Shown here: positions 1 to 7,281 of the stretch, piece after piece
How the letters are laid out: the number at the start of each line of letters is the position of its first letter
How positions within the stretch are numbered: position 1 is the first letter of the stretch
Assembly (NCBI GenBank): GCA_944363655.1
Contig: CALVUU010000116.1
Coordinates: 1-14,143 of the forward strand
Direction: 5' to 3'
Length of the DNA stretch: 14,143 bases
Source of the DNA: an uncultured Bacilli bacterium
Lineage (GTDB): Bacteria; Bacillota_I; Bacilli_A; RF39; UBA660
Program-made: the position numbers and the translations under genes
The notes under the pieces: model-generated
What the model was told of the DNA's origin: nothing
Seen by the model: the letters and a program-made list of their open reading frames with translations, nothing else
Databases searched by the model: none

Positions 1-12
1 TAATTTTTTCAC
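1..12 (-). CDS. 5' end of a minus-strand gene, cut by the window edge
   Basis: Only four codons are visible, reading V/M-K-K-L from a GTG at 12-10. The start is supported by AGGAG on the minus strand at 25-21, eight bases upstream, and by a TATAAT box with TG extension further upstream. An in-frame ATG at 18-16 also exists but is only two bases from the AGGAG, so GTG is preferred. The product cannot be identified. It is transcribed divergently from the sortase gene at 141, so the two may share regulation. Confidence 0.45.
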
Positions 13-42
13 ACACATCTCTCCTATCTTTATTATGTCTAA

Positions 43-51
43 ATTATATCA
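43..51 (-). promoter_or_regulatory. Extended -10 promoter for the left-edge minus-strand gene
   Basis: On the minus strand TG at 51-50, one base, then a perfect TATAAT at 48-43 forms an extended -10 element. No good -35 hexamer is seen at the usual distance (TTGTTT lies 15 bases upstream), which is tolerable for an extended -10. It would start a transcript near position 36, about 11 bases before the AGGAG ribosome binding site. Confidence 0.55.
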
Positions 52-108
52 TAAAAATACAAAAAACAACATATTTTTTCAAAAATTATATTAAAATGTG
101 TAAATTTG

Positions 109-117
109 TGTTATCAT
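109..117 (+). promoter_or_regulatory. Extended -10 promoter for the sortase gene
   Basis: TG at 109-110, one base, then TATCAT at 112-117 matches an extended -10 with five of six consensus bases. The -35 region is only AT-rich. The predicted start near 124 gives a short leader containing TAGGTGA at 130-136 before the ATG at 141. It lies back to back with the minus-strand promoter at 43-51. Confidence 0.4.
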
Positions 118-140
118 ATTAAAGTAACATAGGTGAAATT

Positions 141-1703
141 ATGAAGAAGATACTAATAAAAATCAAAGATAATACCTTAATCATAAAAGAAAAAATAAAA
201 TTATCATCTGAATATAAAAACATTTTAAATACTAATGTAATCAGTTGTAATGAATTAGTTTTTTCCGATGATTATATCTTAAATAATAAAAAAATAGTTG
301 AAACATTTATAAATGAACTTACTAAAAACTATAATATAGATACAGTTATTATAACTAATAATTCTTTTACTTTAATGTTTTTAGAATTATTTAAAAATAA
401 TAAACAAATAATAAATTTAATACTTAAAGAAGATAGTCCCTTAACATTTCCAATGTGTGAAGCAATCATGAAATCTTTTATTAAAAATGTAAATTGTTAT
501 ACTTTACAACCGTTTATGATTGAATATTTAGATAAATACAATATTTTAGTGGAATCCCGTAATGAAATTCTTTTTTTATCTAATTTCATGATTGAAAATA
601 ATTTAAATCAATTTTCTTCTTTATTTTATAAAATATCTTTAAAAATAGAATTTCCTATGACGGAACAAGATGAAGAAGACTTTACGGCTTTTTGTAAAAT
701 AAACAAATATTTAAAAACAATAGATATTAATACTGTAAATAAACATGATATAGAATTTTTAATTACTACTTTAAGAAAAAATAATAAAAAAAATATAAAA
801 ATAGTAATTCATGAAAATATTAATAATATTGAAACTATTGAATACTTAAGAAAATTTAATAAAAGAAAAAGTAAAAAATATAAAATAAGTTTTAAACTAG
901 CTTATAGTAATGAATATTTAAAAGATAATATATTTAAACAAGCTAATATCAATATTTTAAAAACTTGTAGTTATATAATTTTATTAATAGTTTTCTTTTC
1001 ATTCGGTTATGTATTTTATGATAATTATACTTCTATGAAAAAAGTTGAAAATATTCAAGAAAAAATAACCCAAGTAATTGAAATAAATAATTCTGAAGAT
1101 ATTATGGCAGAATTAAATGAAAATAAAGAAGAAACTGATAAATTAATAGTAAATGAAGATATAGTTAGTTTAATTCAAGAAAATCCCGAAACCGTTGGTT
1201 GGTTACAAGTAAATAATACTAATATTAATTATCCCGTTGTTCAAGCTGGCAATAATAATTATTATTTAAATCATAATTATTATATGGAAGAAGATAATAA
1301 TGGTTGGGTATTTATGGACTACCGTAATGATACGAATAATTTAAGTGATAATTTAATTATCTATGCTCATAATCGTTATCATAGTGGAGTTATGTTTGGA
1401 ACATTGCAAAACACTTTAAGATATAGTTGGTATACTAATCCTGATAATCAAATAATTAAATTTAGATCTTTATATGAAGATTTAGAATACCAAATATTTT
1501 CTATCTATAAAATATCTGTAACTACCGACTATATGAAAGAATCATTTGCTAATGATATATCACGTCTTGAGTTTTATAATATGTTAAAAGAACGTAGTAT
1601 TTATGATTTTGGAATTGAACTTAATGGTAGTGATAAAATAATAACTTTATCAACATGTGCTGATGATTATAATAGATATGTAGTTCATGCAGTTTTAATT
1701 TAA
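141..1703 (+). CDS. Class B sortase with a large N-terminal cytosolic domain
   Basis: Cysteine transpeptidase that anchors proteins to peptidoglycan or builds surface polymers. The catalytic domain spans about residues 335-520 and reads like class B sortases: VGWLQV and INYPVVQ (352-367), NYYLNH (373-378), FMDYRND (391-397), catalytic His410 in YAHN, Cys506 in TLSTC and Arg512 in NRYVVHA. A membrane segment (about 275-294) precedes it, so the catalytic domain is outside. Class B sortases are usually about 220-280 residues. This one is 520 because residues 1 to about 270 form an extra domain without a signal peptide, presumably cytosolic, rich in Lys, Asn and Ile, with alternating hydrophobic strands and helices that I do not recognise. 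TAGGTGA at 130-136 supports the ATG. The gene stands alone between a divergent promoter and a bidirectional terminator. No substrate with a sorting signal is visible in the window. Sure of the sortase class, not of its substrate. Confidence 0.93.
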   Translation: MKKILIKIKDNTLIIKEKIKLSSEYKNILNTNVISCNELVFSDDYILNNKKIVETFINELTKNYNIDTVIITNNSFTLMFLELFKNNKQIINLILKEDSPLTFPMCEAIMKSFIKNVNCYTLQPFMIEYLDKYNILVESRNEILFLSNFMIENNLNQFSSLFYKISLKIEFPMTEQDEEDFTAFCKINKYLKTIDINTVNKHDIEFLITTLRKNNKKNIKIVIHENINNIETIEYLRKFNKRKSKKYKISFKLAYSNEYLKDNIFKQANINILKTCSYIILLIVFFSFGYVFYDNYTSMKKVENIQEKITQVIEINNSEDIMAELNENKEETDKLIVNEDIVSLIQENPETVGWLQVNNTNINYPVVQAGNNNYYLNHNYYMEEDNNGWVFMDYRNDTNNLSDNLIIYAHNRYHSGVMFGTLQNTLRYSWYTNPDNQIIKFRSLYEDLEYQIFSIYKISVTTDYMKESFANDISRLEFYNMLKERSIYDFGIELNGSDKIITLSTCADDYNRYVVHAVLI

Positions 1704-1743
1704 TAAAAGAAGTTCCATTTACATATTGGAACTTCTTTTATTA
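1701..1743. terminator. Bidirectional intrinsic terminator between convergent genes
   Basis: A perfect 17-bp inverted repeat pairs 1701-1717 with 1727-1743 around a 9-base loop. The core GAAGTTCCA/TGGAACTTC is flanked by A-rich sequence on one side and T-rich on the other in both directions (TTCTTTTATT on each strand), so it can serve both the sortase gene and the minus-strand gene. The sortase stop TAA (1701-1703) is the first base triplet of the stem, and the stop of the opposing gene (1719-1721) lies in the loop. Confidence 0.85.
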
Positions 1744-2726
1744 TGTCTTTTTAAAACTTCAACATCATTTTTATAAAAAGGATTTATTTCTGCTAATTTT
1801 TTCATATTCCCTTTTTTCATAAATATAATTCTTCTATTTATTAATTCTTCTTTTTCTAATCCATCATTATAAGTCAAAAAAACATTAATAATATCATAAG
1901 CAAAATGATAACTATCCATAAATAAATTTATTAATTCTAAAAGTTCATATTCCCCATATTTACTTAATATTGCTTCATATTTTTTCTTTAACATTTTACT
2001 ATTTTTTAAATTTATCGTTATATTTTCATAAACACTACTAAGTAAAAAAGCACAAAAATCATTAATTTTACCAATATCATCATTAAAATGATCTTTTATT
2101 TTATTTTGTAAACAATGAACTAAAAGCTTTGAAAATTCTTCATCATCTTCTTCATATTCTGCGTTAACTGCGGCTTCTTCCAAAGCTTTATTATATAAAT
2201 CTTCAAACAATTGAATATATACTTCTGATTCAACAAATCCATCTCCTAAATCGGCATCTTGCATCTCTAATAAAGCAAATGGATTTAACTTTAAAATGGA
2301 AGATTGCCTTCCTTGAGCATAAGCATTCATCCAACAACAATAACGGAAAATATAACTACCACTTATATAACACAAACAATCTTCAAAAATTATTTTTATC
2401 TCGGGGCTATGACAAGCAAATAATGCAACTATTTCTTTATAATTAAGAGCCTCTATATAATTTACAAAATTTTGAGAATTACTAGTATCTAAACCTATTT
2501 TTACATTATATAAATTAACTAAATAAGCATACATAAATATATTAAACATCATAATTCTTTTAAGTACATCGTAATCAATTTCTCTTGCAATACTATAAGT
2601 ATTAAAAATATTATCAAATTTATTATTTTCACAATTCAAATATTCAACTATATCTTCATAATGCCAATTATTGACAATTATTATATCTTTTAAAATACAC
2701 CCTGCAACATCATATAAACTAACCAT
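1719..2726 (-). CDS. Uncharacterised cytosolic protein, 335 residues
   Basis: I do not recognise this protein. It has no signal peptide or clear membrane segment, is predicted mostly helical, and contains about eight cysteines, including a CC pair in FRYCCW, plus an acidic stretch (EYEEDDEEF) near residue 200. The start is the ATG at 2726-2724 (MVSLYD): a very strong GGAGGGGGG lies at 2742-2734, seven bases upstream. An in-frame TTG at 2744 would extend the frame by six codons, but it overlaps that ribosome binding site and is rejected. The gene follows protein B (2748-3524) after only 21 bases and probably shares its promoter. Its last codons form one arm of the bidirectional terminator. Function unknown. 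Confidence 0.85.
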   Translation of the reverse strand: MVSLYDVAGCILKDIIIVNNWHYEDIVEYLNCENNKFDNIFNTYSIAREIDYDVLKRIMMFNIFMYAYLVNLYNVKIGLDTSNSQNFVNYIEALNYKEIVALFACHSPEIKIIFEDCLCYISGSYIFRYCCWMNAYAQGRQSSILKLNPFALLEMQDADLGDGFVESEVYIQLFEDLYNKALEEAAVNAEYEEDDEEFSKLLVHCLQNKIKDHFNDDIGKINDFCAFLLSSVYENITINLKNSKMLKKKYEAILSKYGEYELLELINLFMDSYHFAYDIINVFLTYNDGLEKEELINRRIIFMKKGNMKKLAEINPFYKNDVEVLKRHNKRSSNM

Positions 2727-2733
2727 ATTACTA

Positions 2734-2742
2734 CCCCCCTCC
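2734..2742 (-). promoter_or_regulatory. Strong ribosome binding site that sets the start at 2726
   Basis: Minus-strand GGAGGGGGG sits seven bases before the ATG at 2726-2724. It places the true start six codons inside the longest open frame, whose TTG at 2744 overlaps the site itself. It also begins only five bases after the stop codon of the upstream gene (2750-2748), consistent with coupled translation. Confidence 0.8.
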
Positions 2743-2747
2743 AAATA

Positions 2748-3524
2748 TTAAACTAATTCTGACGAATACCAATAATAATAACCATCTTCATATTTAAAAA
2801 TATGCTTATAACTAACTAAGTAATCTTTATAATCAAGTATATTCATATTATCACTATATTTAATTTGATAATTAAGATTATTTTTTCTTTCATCATTATA
2901 ACAATTATTAGTATTTAAATCGCATTTTAAATAATAATCATATATTTCTATCGTTTCTCTATTATTAGTTACTGCATATCTTGTAATATCTCTAAAGATT
3001 AAATCATTTGTATTATTAGTTTGAATACTATCAAATATATAAAAATAATCCTTAGTTTCATTTAATTTTCCTCTAACTTCATAACTATATTGAAAATCAT
3101 TAACACTATATGTATTTTCTTTACCAAATATTAAAGGAAAAATATCTTCAAAAACACTTACTTTTATTTTAGATGAAGGATTATAACCAACTCCATTTAT
3201 AGTAATACTATTTACTTGTATTTCTTCATTAGTTACATTTTCTATTAAATCTTTTTCATAATTTAATATATAATCATAAATCATACTTTGAATTGTATCA
3301 CTACCAATATTAACAAAAGTATTAAAATATCCCATATACATTGCTTGATATCCAATTTCATTTTCAGGTATATAACTATACAATTTATCTACTAACTCTT
3401 CCGTAACCTCCGGTATATCATTTTCTACCTTATCATTAAAATTAAAAAGATTTACAAATAACACACAAATTCCTATAACAAGTAAAATTACTATAATATA
3501 CATAATTATCTTTTTTATTTGCAT
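2748..3524 (-). CDS. Single-pass membrane or secreted protein B, paralogue of 7274-8101
   Basis: No known domain is recognised. Residues 5-28 form a hydrophobic segment after a short basic start (MQIKK), with no lipobox cysteine at a convincing place, so it is likely an N-terminal anchor with the remaining ~230 residues outside. The ectodomain is rich in Asn, Tyr and Asp and carries a cysteine pair C201-x6-C208. It resembles the protein encoded at 7274-8101: both have an N-terminal membrane segment, LYSY/LYTY just after it, an LIFG/RLFG motif mid-protein, NLNY/SLNY in the last third and a tail YYWYSSELV/YYWYSTKLVD. The ATG at 3524 is preceded by AAAGGA (3537-3532). Its promoter at 3586-3558 nearly matches the one before the paralogue. 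It heads a two-gene unit with 1719-2726. Role at the cell surface inferred only from topology. Confidence 0.85.
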   Translation of the reverse strand: MQIKKIIMYIIVILLVIGICVLFVNLFNFNDKVENDIPEVTEELVDKLYSYIPENEIGYQAMYMGYFNTFVNIGSDTIQSMIYDYILNYEKDLIENVTNEEIQVNSITINGVGYNPSSKIKVSVFEDIFPLIFGKENTYSVNDFQYSYEVRGKLNETKDYFYIFDSIQTNNTNDLIFRDITRYAVTNNRETIEIYDYYLKCDLNTNNCYNDERKNNLNYQIKYSDNMNILDYKDYLVSYKHIFKYEDGYYYWYSSELV

Positions 3525-3557
3525 AATATCATCCTTTACATAATAGATTATATATTT

Positions 3558-3586
3558 ATTATAAACTATTTACATATATTTTTAAA
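3558..3586 (-). promoter_or_regulatory. Sigma-A-type promoter for the 2748-3524 / 1719-2726 operon
   Basis: Minus-strand TTTAAA (3586-3581), 17 bases, TATAAT (3563-3558). It lies just after the terminator at 3591-3628. The 29 bases from -35 to -10 match the promoter at 8160-8132 at 25 positions, including an identical AAATAGTTTATAAT. A second TATAAT at 3552-3547 has no clear -35 partner. Confidence 0.65.
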
Positions 3587-3590
3587 CATA

Positions 3591-3628
3591 AATTTTAAGA
3601 GATGTTTTTAAAAACATCTCTTAAAATT
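3591..3628 (-). terminator. Perfect 38-bp palindrome, probable terminator of the 3627-5063 gene
   Basis: Bases 3591-3609 and 3610-3628 are exact reverse complements (19 bp each, core AAGAGATG/CATCTCTT with a T5/A5 centre that would form the loop). It starts within the stop codon of the upstream gene (3629-3627). The following minus-strand sequence AAAATTTATG is T-poor, so it is a less typical terminator than the others in the window, but its position between two transcription units fits that role. Confidence 0.65.
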
Positions 3629-5063
3629 AATTAGGTAAAGAATTACTACAAGTATATCCTAAATTAGTGTAATATGGTCCCATTCCGACATACGTCGTTG
3701 GAAAAGCTCCATTTGCTTCTGAATTTAGGGTTTCTAAACTTAAATCTGTTTGAATTTGAAAAGTTAATTCTTCATCATTATAAATTGTATTACCTGTAAC
3801 ACCATCAAAATTTAATTCTGTTGGTTTATCTTTAATTACTTCGTTATATTCATCTTCATTAGTAAATACAAATGTATATAATCTTTGGGAAACACCTAGA
3901 TAAACTTGTTCAGTTCCATTACTACCCATTGGTAAAAAATCTGTTACTGTTCTTGTTGCTTGATAACCATTTACTTCTGTACTACTAGATTCACAACTTC
4001 TAAAAAATTGTATAGCATATGGGGTTACATATAATGGAGCATTTACTACTCTTTCATTACCAGCATCATCAGTTGCATTTATTTCTACTGTATACGACCC
4101 CGGTGTAGCTAAATAACCATCTAAAAGACTTTCATCAGCAAATGTTAAATCACAATTTGATGTATCCATACAACTTTCAATAAAATCATCAATTACTACT
4201 GTACTATTTGCTACTCTATAAACGGCATTAACAACTACCTCCGGTAAGGTATTATCACTAACAACTACTTTACCTGTATAAGTATCTTCTCCACAAGTTA
4301 CCGTAAAATTATATTCTCCAACAGTTAAAGTATCAATACCTGTTTTATCAACCACACAACTATCAGCATCTGGACCTGTAATAGTAGCATAAGCATCAGT
4401 TTCATCTGGTAAGGTTTCTCCAACACCAATTGCTACTTCTTTTAATCTAACTTCCGTTTTATTACTAATACTCAAAAAATAATAAACTCCAACAGCCACA
4501 ATGGCAATTAAGACCACTATTATAAGTACAAATAATCCTTTATTCATTGACTTTTTATTCTTATTGGTTGGTGTAGCATTATTAGAAGGTGGTACAATTC
4601 CGATATCTTCAGCTTTATTTGCCTCAACAAACCCATTAGAATTTATATTGTCTTGTCCCGCACTAGGCCTTCCACCTCCAACAGTATTACCTGTAAGACT
4701 ACTAGCTTGGTATGGTGTTCCTGATGTTCCTGGAATTGGTTGGGCAACTGGGGAAGCATCTAAATTTTCTGCTGGAGCGGCTCCAACTGGATTTGGTGTT
4801 TGTCCACTACCATTATTAACTGGTTGCGTGCTTGCACCTAAGTTAGGATTTATACTTCCTAAAGTCTCCGGCATCTCACTACTTTGCACTGAGACATTAA
4901 TATTTTGATTTGGCATACTAGTATTAGATGGGAGCGGTGCTTGCGTTTGTGCTGGATTATTGGCAGCCATAGGACTTACACTACCTAAAACACTAGGATT
5001 AACTCCACTAATTCCATTTTGTCCCCCTTGGTTTAATTGATTATTTGGATTTTGTCCATTCAT
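3627..5063 (-). CDS. Membrane protein with disordered N-terminus and Ig-like ectodomains
   Basis: Type II-like architecture. Residues 1 to about 165 are low complexity, rich in Asn, Pro, Gly, Ser, Ala and Gln (for example NPNNQLNQGGQNG) and predicted disordered. A basic patch KNKKSMNK (168-175) precedes a membrane segment (about 177-198), placing the N-terminus inside. Outside follow a bacterial Ig-like module (about 204-270, with the signature TVGEYNFTVTCGEDTYTGKV) and a second module ending GSYTVEINATDDAGN (322-336), then a C-terminal region (350-478) of unknown fold. Ectodomain cysteines C236/C257, C298/C304 and C357/C472 could form disulfides. There is no LPXTG-type sorting signal: the terminal NSLPN is not followed by a membrane segment. 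ATG at 5063 has AAGGGG nine bases upstream, and the gene has its own promoter in the end of murD. A surface, adhesion or envelope role is inferred from domains. Confidence 0.85.
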   Translation of the reverse strand: MNGQNPNNQLNQGGQNGISGVNPSVLGSVSPMAANNPAQTQAPLPSNTSMPNQNINVSVQSSEMPETLGSINPNLGASTQPVNNGSGQTPNPVGAAPAENLDASPVAQPIPGTSGTPYQASSLTGNTVGGGRPSAGQDNINSNGFVEANKAEDIGIVPPSNNATPTNKNKKSMNKGLFVLIIVVLIAIVAVGVYYFLSISNKTEVRLKEVAIGVGETLPDETDAYATITGPDADSCVVDKTGIDTLTVGEYNFTVTCGEDTYTGKVVVSDNTLPEVVVNAVYRVANSTVVIDDFIESCMDTSNCDLTFADESLLDGYLATPGSYTVEINATDDAGNERVVNAPLYVTPYAIQFFRSCESSSTEVNGYQATRTVTDFLPMGSNGTEQVYLGVSQRLYTFVFTNEDEYNEVIKDKPTELNFDGVTGNTIYNDEELTFQIQTDLSLETLNSEANGAFPTTYVGMGPYYTNLGYTCSNSLPN

Positions 5064-5094
5064 TTTAATCAGCCCCTTATCATCATATAATTAA

Positions 5095-5123
5095 ATTATA
5101 CATTTTTATTTAAATTTTTTCAA
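5095..5123 (-). promoter_or_regulatory. Strong sigma-A-type promoter for the 3627-5063 gene
   Basis: Minus-strand TTGAAA (5123-5118), 17 bases, perfect TATAAT (5100-5095). This is the best consensus match in the window. The -35 box lies in the last codons of murD, so the downstream gene can be expressed independently of it. The predicted start near 5088 gives a leader of about 25 bases carrying the AAGGGG site. Confidence 0.75.
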
Positions 5124-6435
5124 CTATATTTTTAAATTCATCTCCTCGATCTTCAAATTTAACATAGTGATCTTGTGATGCACTACCTGGAGAAAGTAAA
5201 ACAACATCGCCCTTTACCACATTTTTTTTAATAGAGTCCATTGCTGATGCTAATGTATAACATTTCTCACATGGAATATTAATACTTAAAGCATATTCCA
5301 AAATCCGATCAGTAACTTCTCCGACAGCATAAATTTTTTTAACATATTTTAGATAATCATTTAATTCATTAAAGTCTTGATTACGTTCTAATCCTCCTAA
5401 AATTAGATGAATAGGTCTATTAAAAGTTTTTAAAGCTGTTATAGTAGAAGTAGGATTCGTCGATTTAGAATCGTTATAATAATCTACTCCATTTTTATTT
5501 GCTACATATTCTAATCGATGAGCAACTCCCCCAAAAGTTTTTAAAAAATCTATTAAAATATCTTTATCTAATCCAAAATTTTCTAAAACTAATATTGCAG
5601 CCATAATATTTTCATAATTATGTACCCCTTTTAAAACTATATCTGATGTATTTAAATACTTTTCTCCATGAATATATATATAGTTATCTTTATAATAAGT
5701 ATCATTATCATTATCATTAAAATAAACTTTTTTAGATAAAATATCTTTACTTACTTCCATACTATCTTTATTACTTTTATTTATTATTGCTATATCATTA
5801 TTAGTATGTAAATTAAATATCTTTTTCTTAGTATTCTTGTAATGTTCATAAGTTCCATGATAATCTAAGTGCGTTGGACAAATATTAGTTAAAACACTAA
5901 TATTTGTTTTAAAATCATGAATATCACATAATTGATGATCACTTATTTCTAATAATAAAATATCTCCCGCTTTTACTTTGTCTAATAGAGAACATAAAGG
6001 ATAACCTATATTCCCCCCCAAAACTACACTTTTACCATGTCTTTTTAATAATTCATAAATAATTGTTGTCGAAGTTGTTTTACCATTAGAACCTGTTACT
6101 CCAATAATAGTTACATCTTTAGGTAAAAAATGATAAGCAACTTCTATTTCGTTTTCACATCTTAAATTTAAACTTTCTATTTTCTTTACTATATCACTTG
6201 TAGCCATAATAGCAGGATTTTTTATAATTAAATCATAACTTGCATCAATTAAATCACATTGATTAGAAGTTATTATCACTTTTATACCTAATTCTTCTAA
6301 TTCTTTTTGATCATTACTTGATAACTTTTTAATATCACTTAAAGTAATATCATTATTTTTAGAAGCCAGCACCTTAGCTACTGCTAATCCACTTTTAGCA
6401 GCACCTAAAATTAATATTTTTTTATTTTCATACAT
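5110..6435 (-). CDS. murD: UDP-N-acetylmuramoyl-L-alanine--D-glutamate ligase
   Basis: Cytosolic ATP-dependent Mur ligase that adds D-Glu to UDP-MurNAc-L-Ala in peptidoglycan synthesis. The 441 residues match the family length. The N-terminal nucleotide-sugar domain begins KILILGAAKSGLA (6-18). The ATPase domain has the P-loop GVTGSNGKTT (112-121), then a conserved TNICPTHLDYHGTYEHY (183-199) and a Lys-rich stretch (202-205) expected to hold the carbamylated lysine. The C-terminal domain has AHRLE (305-309), YYNDSKSTNP (319-328), IHLILGG (342-348) and LLSPGSASQDHY (413-424). The loop usually written SSFQL reads SDHQL (165-169), a variation near the substrate site with Ser and Gln kept. ATG at 6435 has AGGTGG (6448-6443) nine bases upstream. 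It lies outside a division/cell-wall cluster, next to envelope-protein genes. Identity is secure. Confidence 0.96.
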   Translation of the reverse strand: MYENKKILILGAAKSGLAVAKVLASKNNDITLSDIKKLSSNDQKELEELGIKVIITSNQCDLIDASYDLIIKNPAIMATSDIVKKIESLNLRCENEIEVAYHFLPKDVTIIGVTGSNGKTTSTTIIYELLKRHGKSVVLGGNIGYPLCSLLDKVKAGDILLLEISDHQLCDIHDFKTNISVLTNICPTHLDYHGTYEHYKNTKKKIFNLHTNNDIAIINKSNKDSMEVSKDILSKKVYFNDNDNDTYYKDNYIYIHGEKYLNTSDIVLKGVHNYENIMAAILVLENFGLDKDILIDFLKTFGGVAHRLEYVANKNGVDYYNDSKSTNPTSTITALKTFNRPIHLILGGLERNQDFNELNDYLKYVKKIYAVGEVTDRILEYALSINIPCEKCYTLASAMDSIKKNVVKGDVVLLSPGSASQDHYVKFEDRGDEFKNIVEKI

Positions 6436-6472
6436 GTTTAAACCACCTAATTAATTATATTATTTAAAGGAA

Positions 6473-6497
6473 AAAAAAGCAATATTATTGCTTTTTT
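6473..6497 (-). terminator. Intrinsic terminator of the DUF3419-like gene
   Basis: An 11-bp stem pairs 6473-6483 with 6487-6497 around a 3-base loop. On the minus strand AAAAAAGCAAT is followed by ATTGC and a run of eight T, a typical intrinsic terminator. The stop codon of the gene (6487-6485) is exactly the loop. Confidence 0.8.
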
Positions 6498-7225
6498 CTT
6501 AAAGTAACTATATAATCATCATGATTTAATACTCCAGGTATTCGATATATATCAAAACCGTTTATTAAAAATTCCTTTTTTGCATTATTATTCAAAATCC
6601 AAGTATATAATGCCATTATTTCTAAAGAATTAATTTTACTTAAAAATTCATGATATTCTTTAGCATTTAAACTTAAATAATGATATACATTGGAAAATAA
6701 AGAAATATCATAAGCTTTATTAGTATAATCTTGAATATCTAATAAATTACAGTTATAAAACAAAGGAATATCTATACTAGTTAATATACTTTGTAACTTA
6801 TAATATAGATTAATATCTAAATAAGAAATATTTTCTATTTTAGCATTAGAAAATATGGTATTATTTATTTTAATTGAAGAAATTTTTTTACATAAAATAA
6901 TAAGTTTATCAAAAAAACATCTTACTTTATCTAGTAAATAAGGTCTAATTTTTTTATAAATATCTAAATTATCTAAGTTATCTATAACAAACATTTGCTT
7001 AAATTCTTCATAAGATAATATTTTTATAGCTGTATATTTTAATATAAAGTGATACCATGCTAAAACATTTATATCAAAAACTTCTACTTCTATTGCGCCG
7101 TTAAGTAACGCATCAAAATATTGATCTCCACTTCCTAAAACTGTTAGGACTCTAGCATTATCAAAATTAAAGATAGAAGAAAAAACCTTTATATTTTCAT
7201 TAGTAAAACCATATACTTTTTCCAT
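6485..7225 (-). CDS. DUF3419-like SAM-binding protein (methyltransferase fold)
   Basis: Likely Rossmann-fold SAM-dependent transferase, 246 residues, cytosolic. Motif I is seen at VLTVLGSGDQYFDALL (27-42) and the acidic end of strand 2 at EVEVFDIN (46-53), followed by a helix ending KYTAIKILSYEEF. That combination (glycine-rich loop, DxN, then a helix leading to L-x-Y-E-E-F) resembles the DUF3419/BtaA family, whose characterised members transfer a 3-amino-3-carboxypropyl group from SAM to diacylglycerol. This protein is shorter and its substrate cannot be told. The start is the ATG at 7225, with AAGGGGGA at 7238-7231; an in-frame TTG at 7228 is closer to the site and less likely. It has its own promoter overlapping the end of 7274-8101, a hairpin over its start codon and a terminator at its stop. 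Family call moderate, enzymatic reaction unknown. Confidence 0.7.
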   Translation of the reverse strand: MEKVYGFTNENIKVFSSIFNFDNARVLTVLGSGDQYFDALLNGAIEVEVFDINVLAWYHFILKYTAIKILSYEEFKQMFVIDNLDNLDIYKKIRPYLLDKVRCFFDKLIILCKKISSIKINNTIFSNAKIENISYLDINLYYKLQSILTSIDIPLFYNCNLLDIQDYTNKAYDISLFSNVYHYLSLNAKEYHEFLSKINSLEIMALYTWILNNNAKKEFLINGFDIYRIPGVLNHDDYIVTLRKKQ

Positions 7226-7249
7226 CAAAATCCCCCTTTTTTGATGAAA
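7220..7249 (-). promoter_or_regulatory. Hairpin holding the start codon of the DUF3419-like gene, Shine-Dalgarno in the loop
   Basis: In the minus-strand RNA, bases 7249-7239 pair with 7230-7220 (11 pairs, one of them G-U). The AUG (7225-7223) is paired with CAU (7246-7244), and the loop 7238-7231 presents GGGGG. The predicted transcript start from the promoter at 7281-7253 is near 7246, so the hairpin would be at or near the 5' end of the mRNA. The stem is mostly A-U and may be marginally stable. A regulatory role is inferred. Confidence 0.4.
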
Positions 7250-7252
7250 TTT

Positions 7253-7281
7253 ATTCTATCATAATTATTTTTATTAATCAA
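7253..7281 (-). promoter_or_regulatory. Promoter for the DUF3419-like gene
   Basis: Minus-strand TTGATT (7281-7276), 17 bases, TAGAAT (7258-7253), with TG one base before the -10 (7261-7260). The -35 box overlaps the stop codon of the upstream gene (7276-7274). It would start RNA only about 20 bases before the ATG. Confidence 0.55.

Noticed and set aside
786..793. Run of eight A in the sortase gene as a phase-variation tract
   Set aside because: Runs of this length are expected by chance in DNA this AT-rich, and it shows no sign of frame disruption.
2727..2744. Six-codon N-terminal extension of the 1719-2726 gene from a TTG at 2744
   Set aside because: The TTG overlaps the GGAGGGGGG ribosome binding site; the ATG at 2726 is ideally spaced from it.
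3627..3641. C-terminal NSLPN of the Ig-domain protein as a sortase signal
   Set aside because: A sorting signal needs a following hydrophobic segment and basic tail; here the protein simply ends.
4501..4908. Plus-strand open frame of 135 codons opposite the 3627-5063 gene
   Set aside because: It is the antisense of the Pro/Ala/Asn-rich region, lacks a ribosome binding site and has a composition explained by the opposite strand.
6454..6482. TTGCTT-N17-TATAAT on the minus strand as a murD promoter
   Set aside because: The spacing is right, but the predicted start near 6447 would remove part of the AGGTGG ribosome binding site, and the -35 match is weak and lies inside the upstream terminator. 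It may still have some activity.
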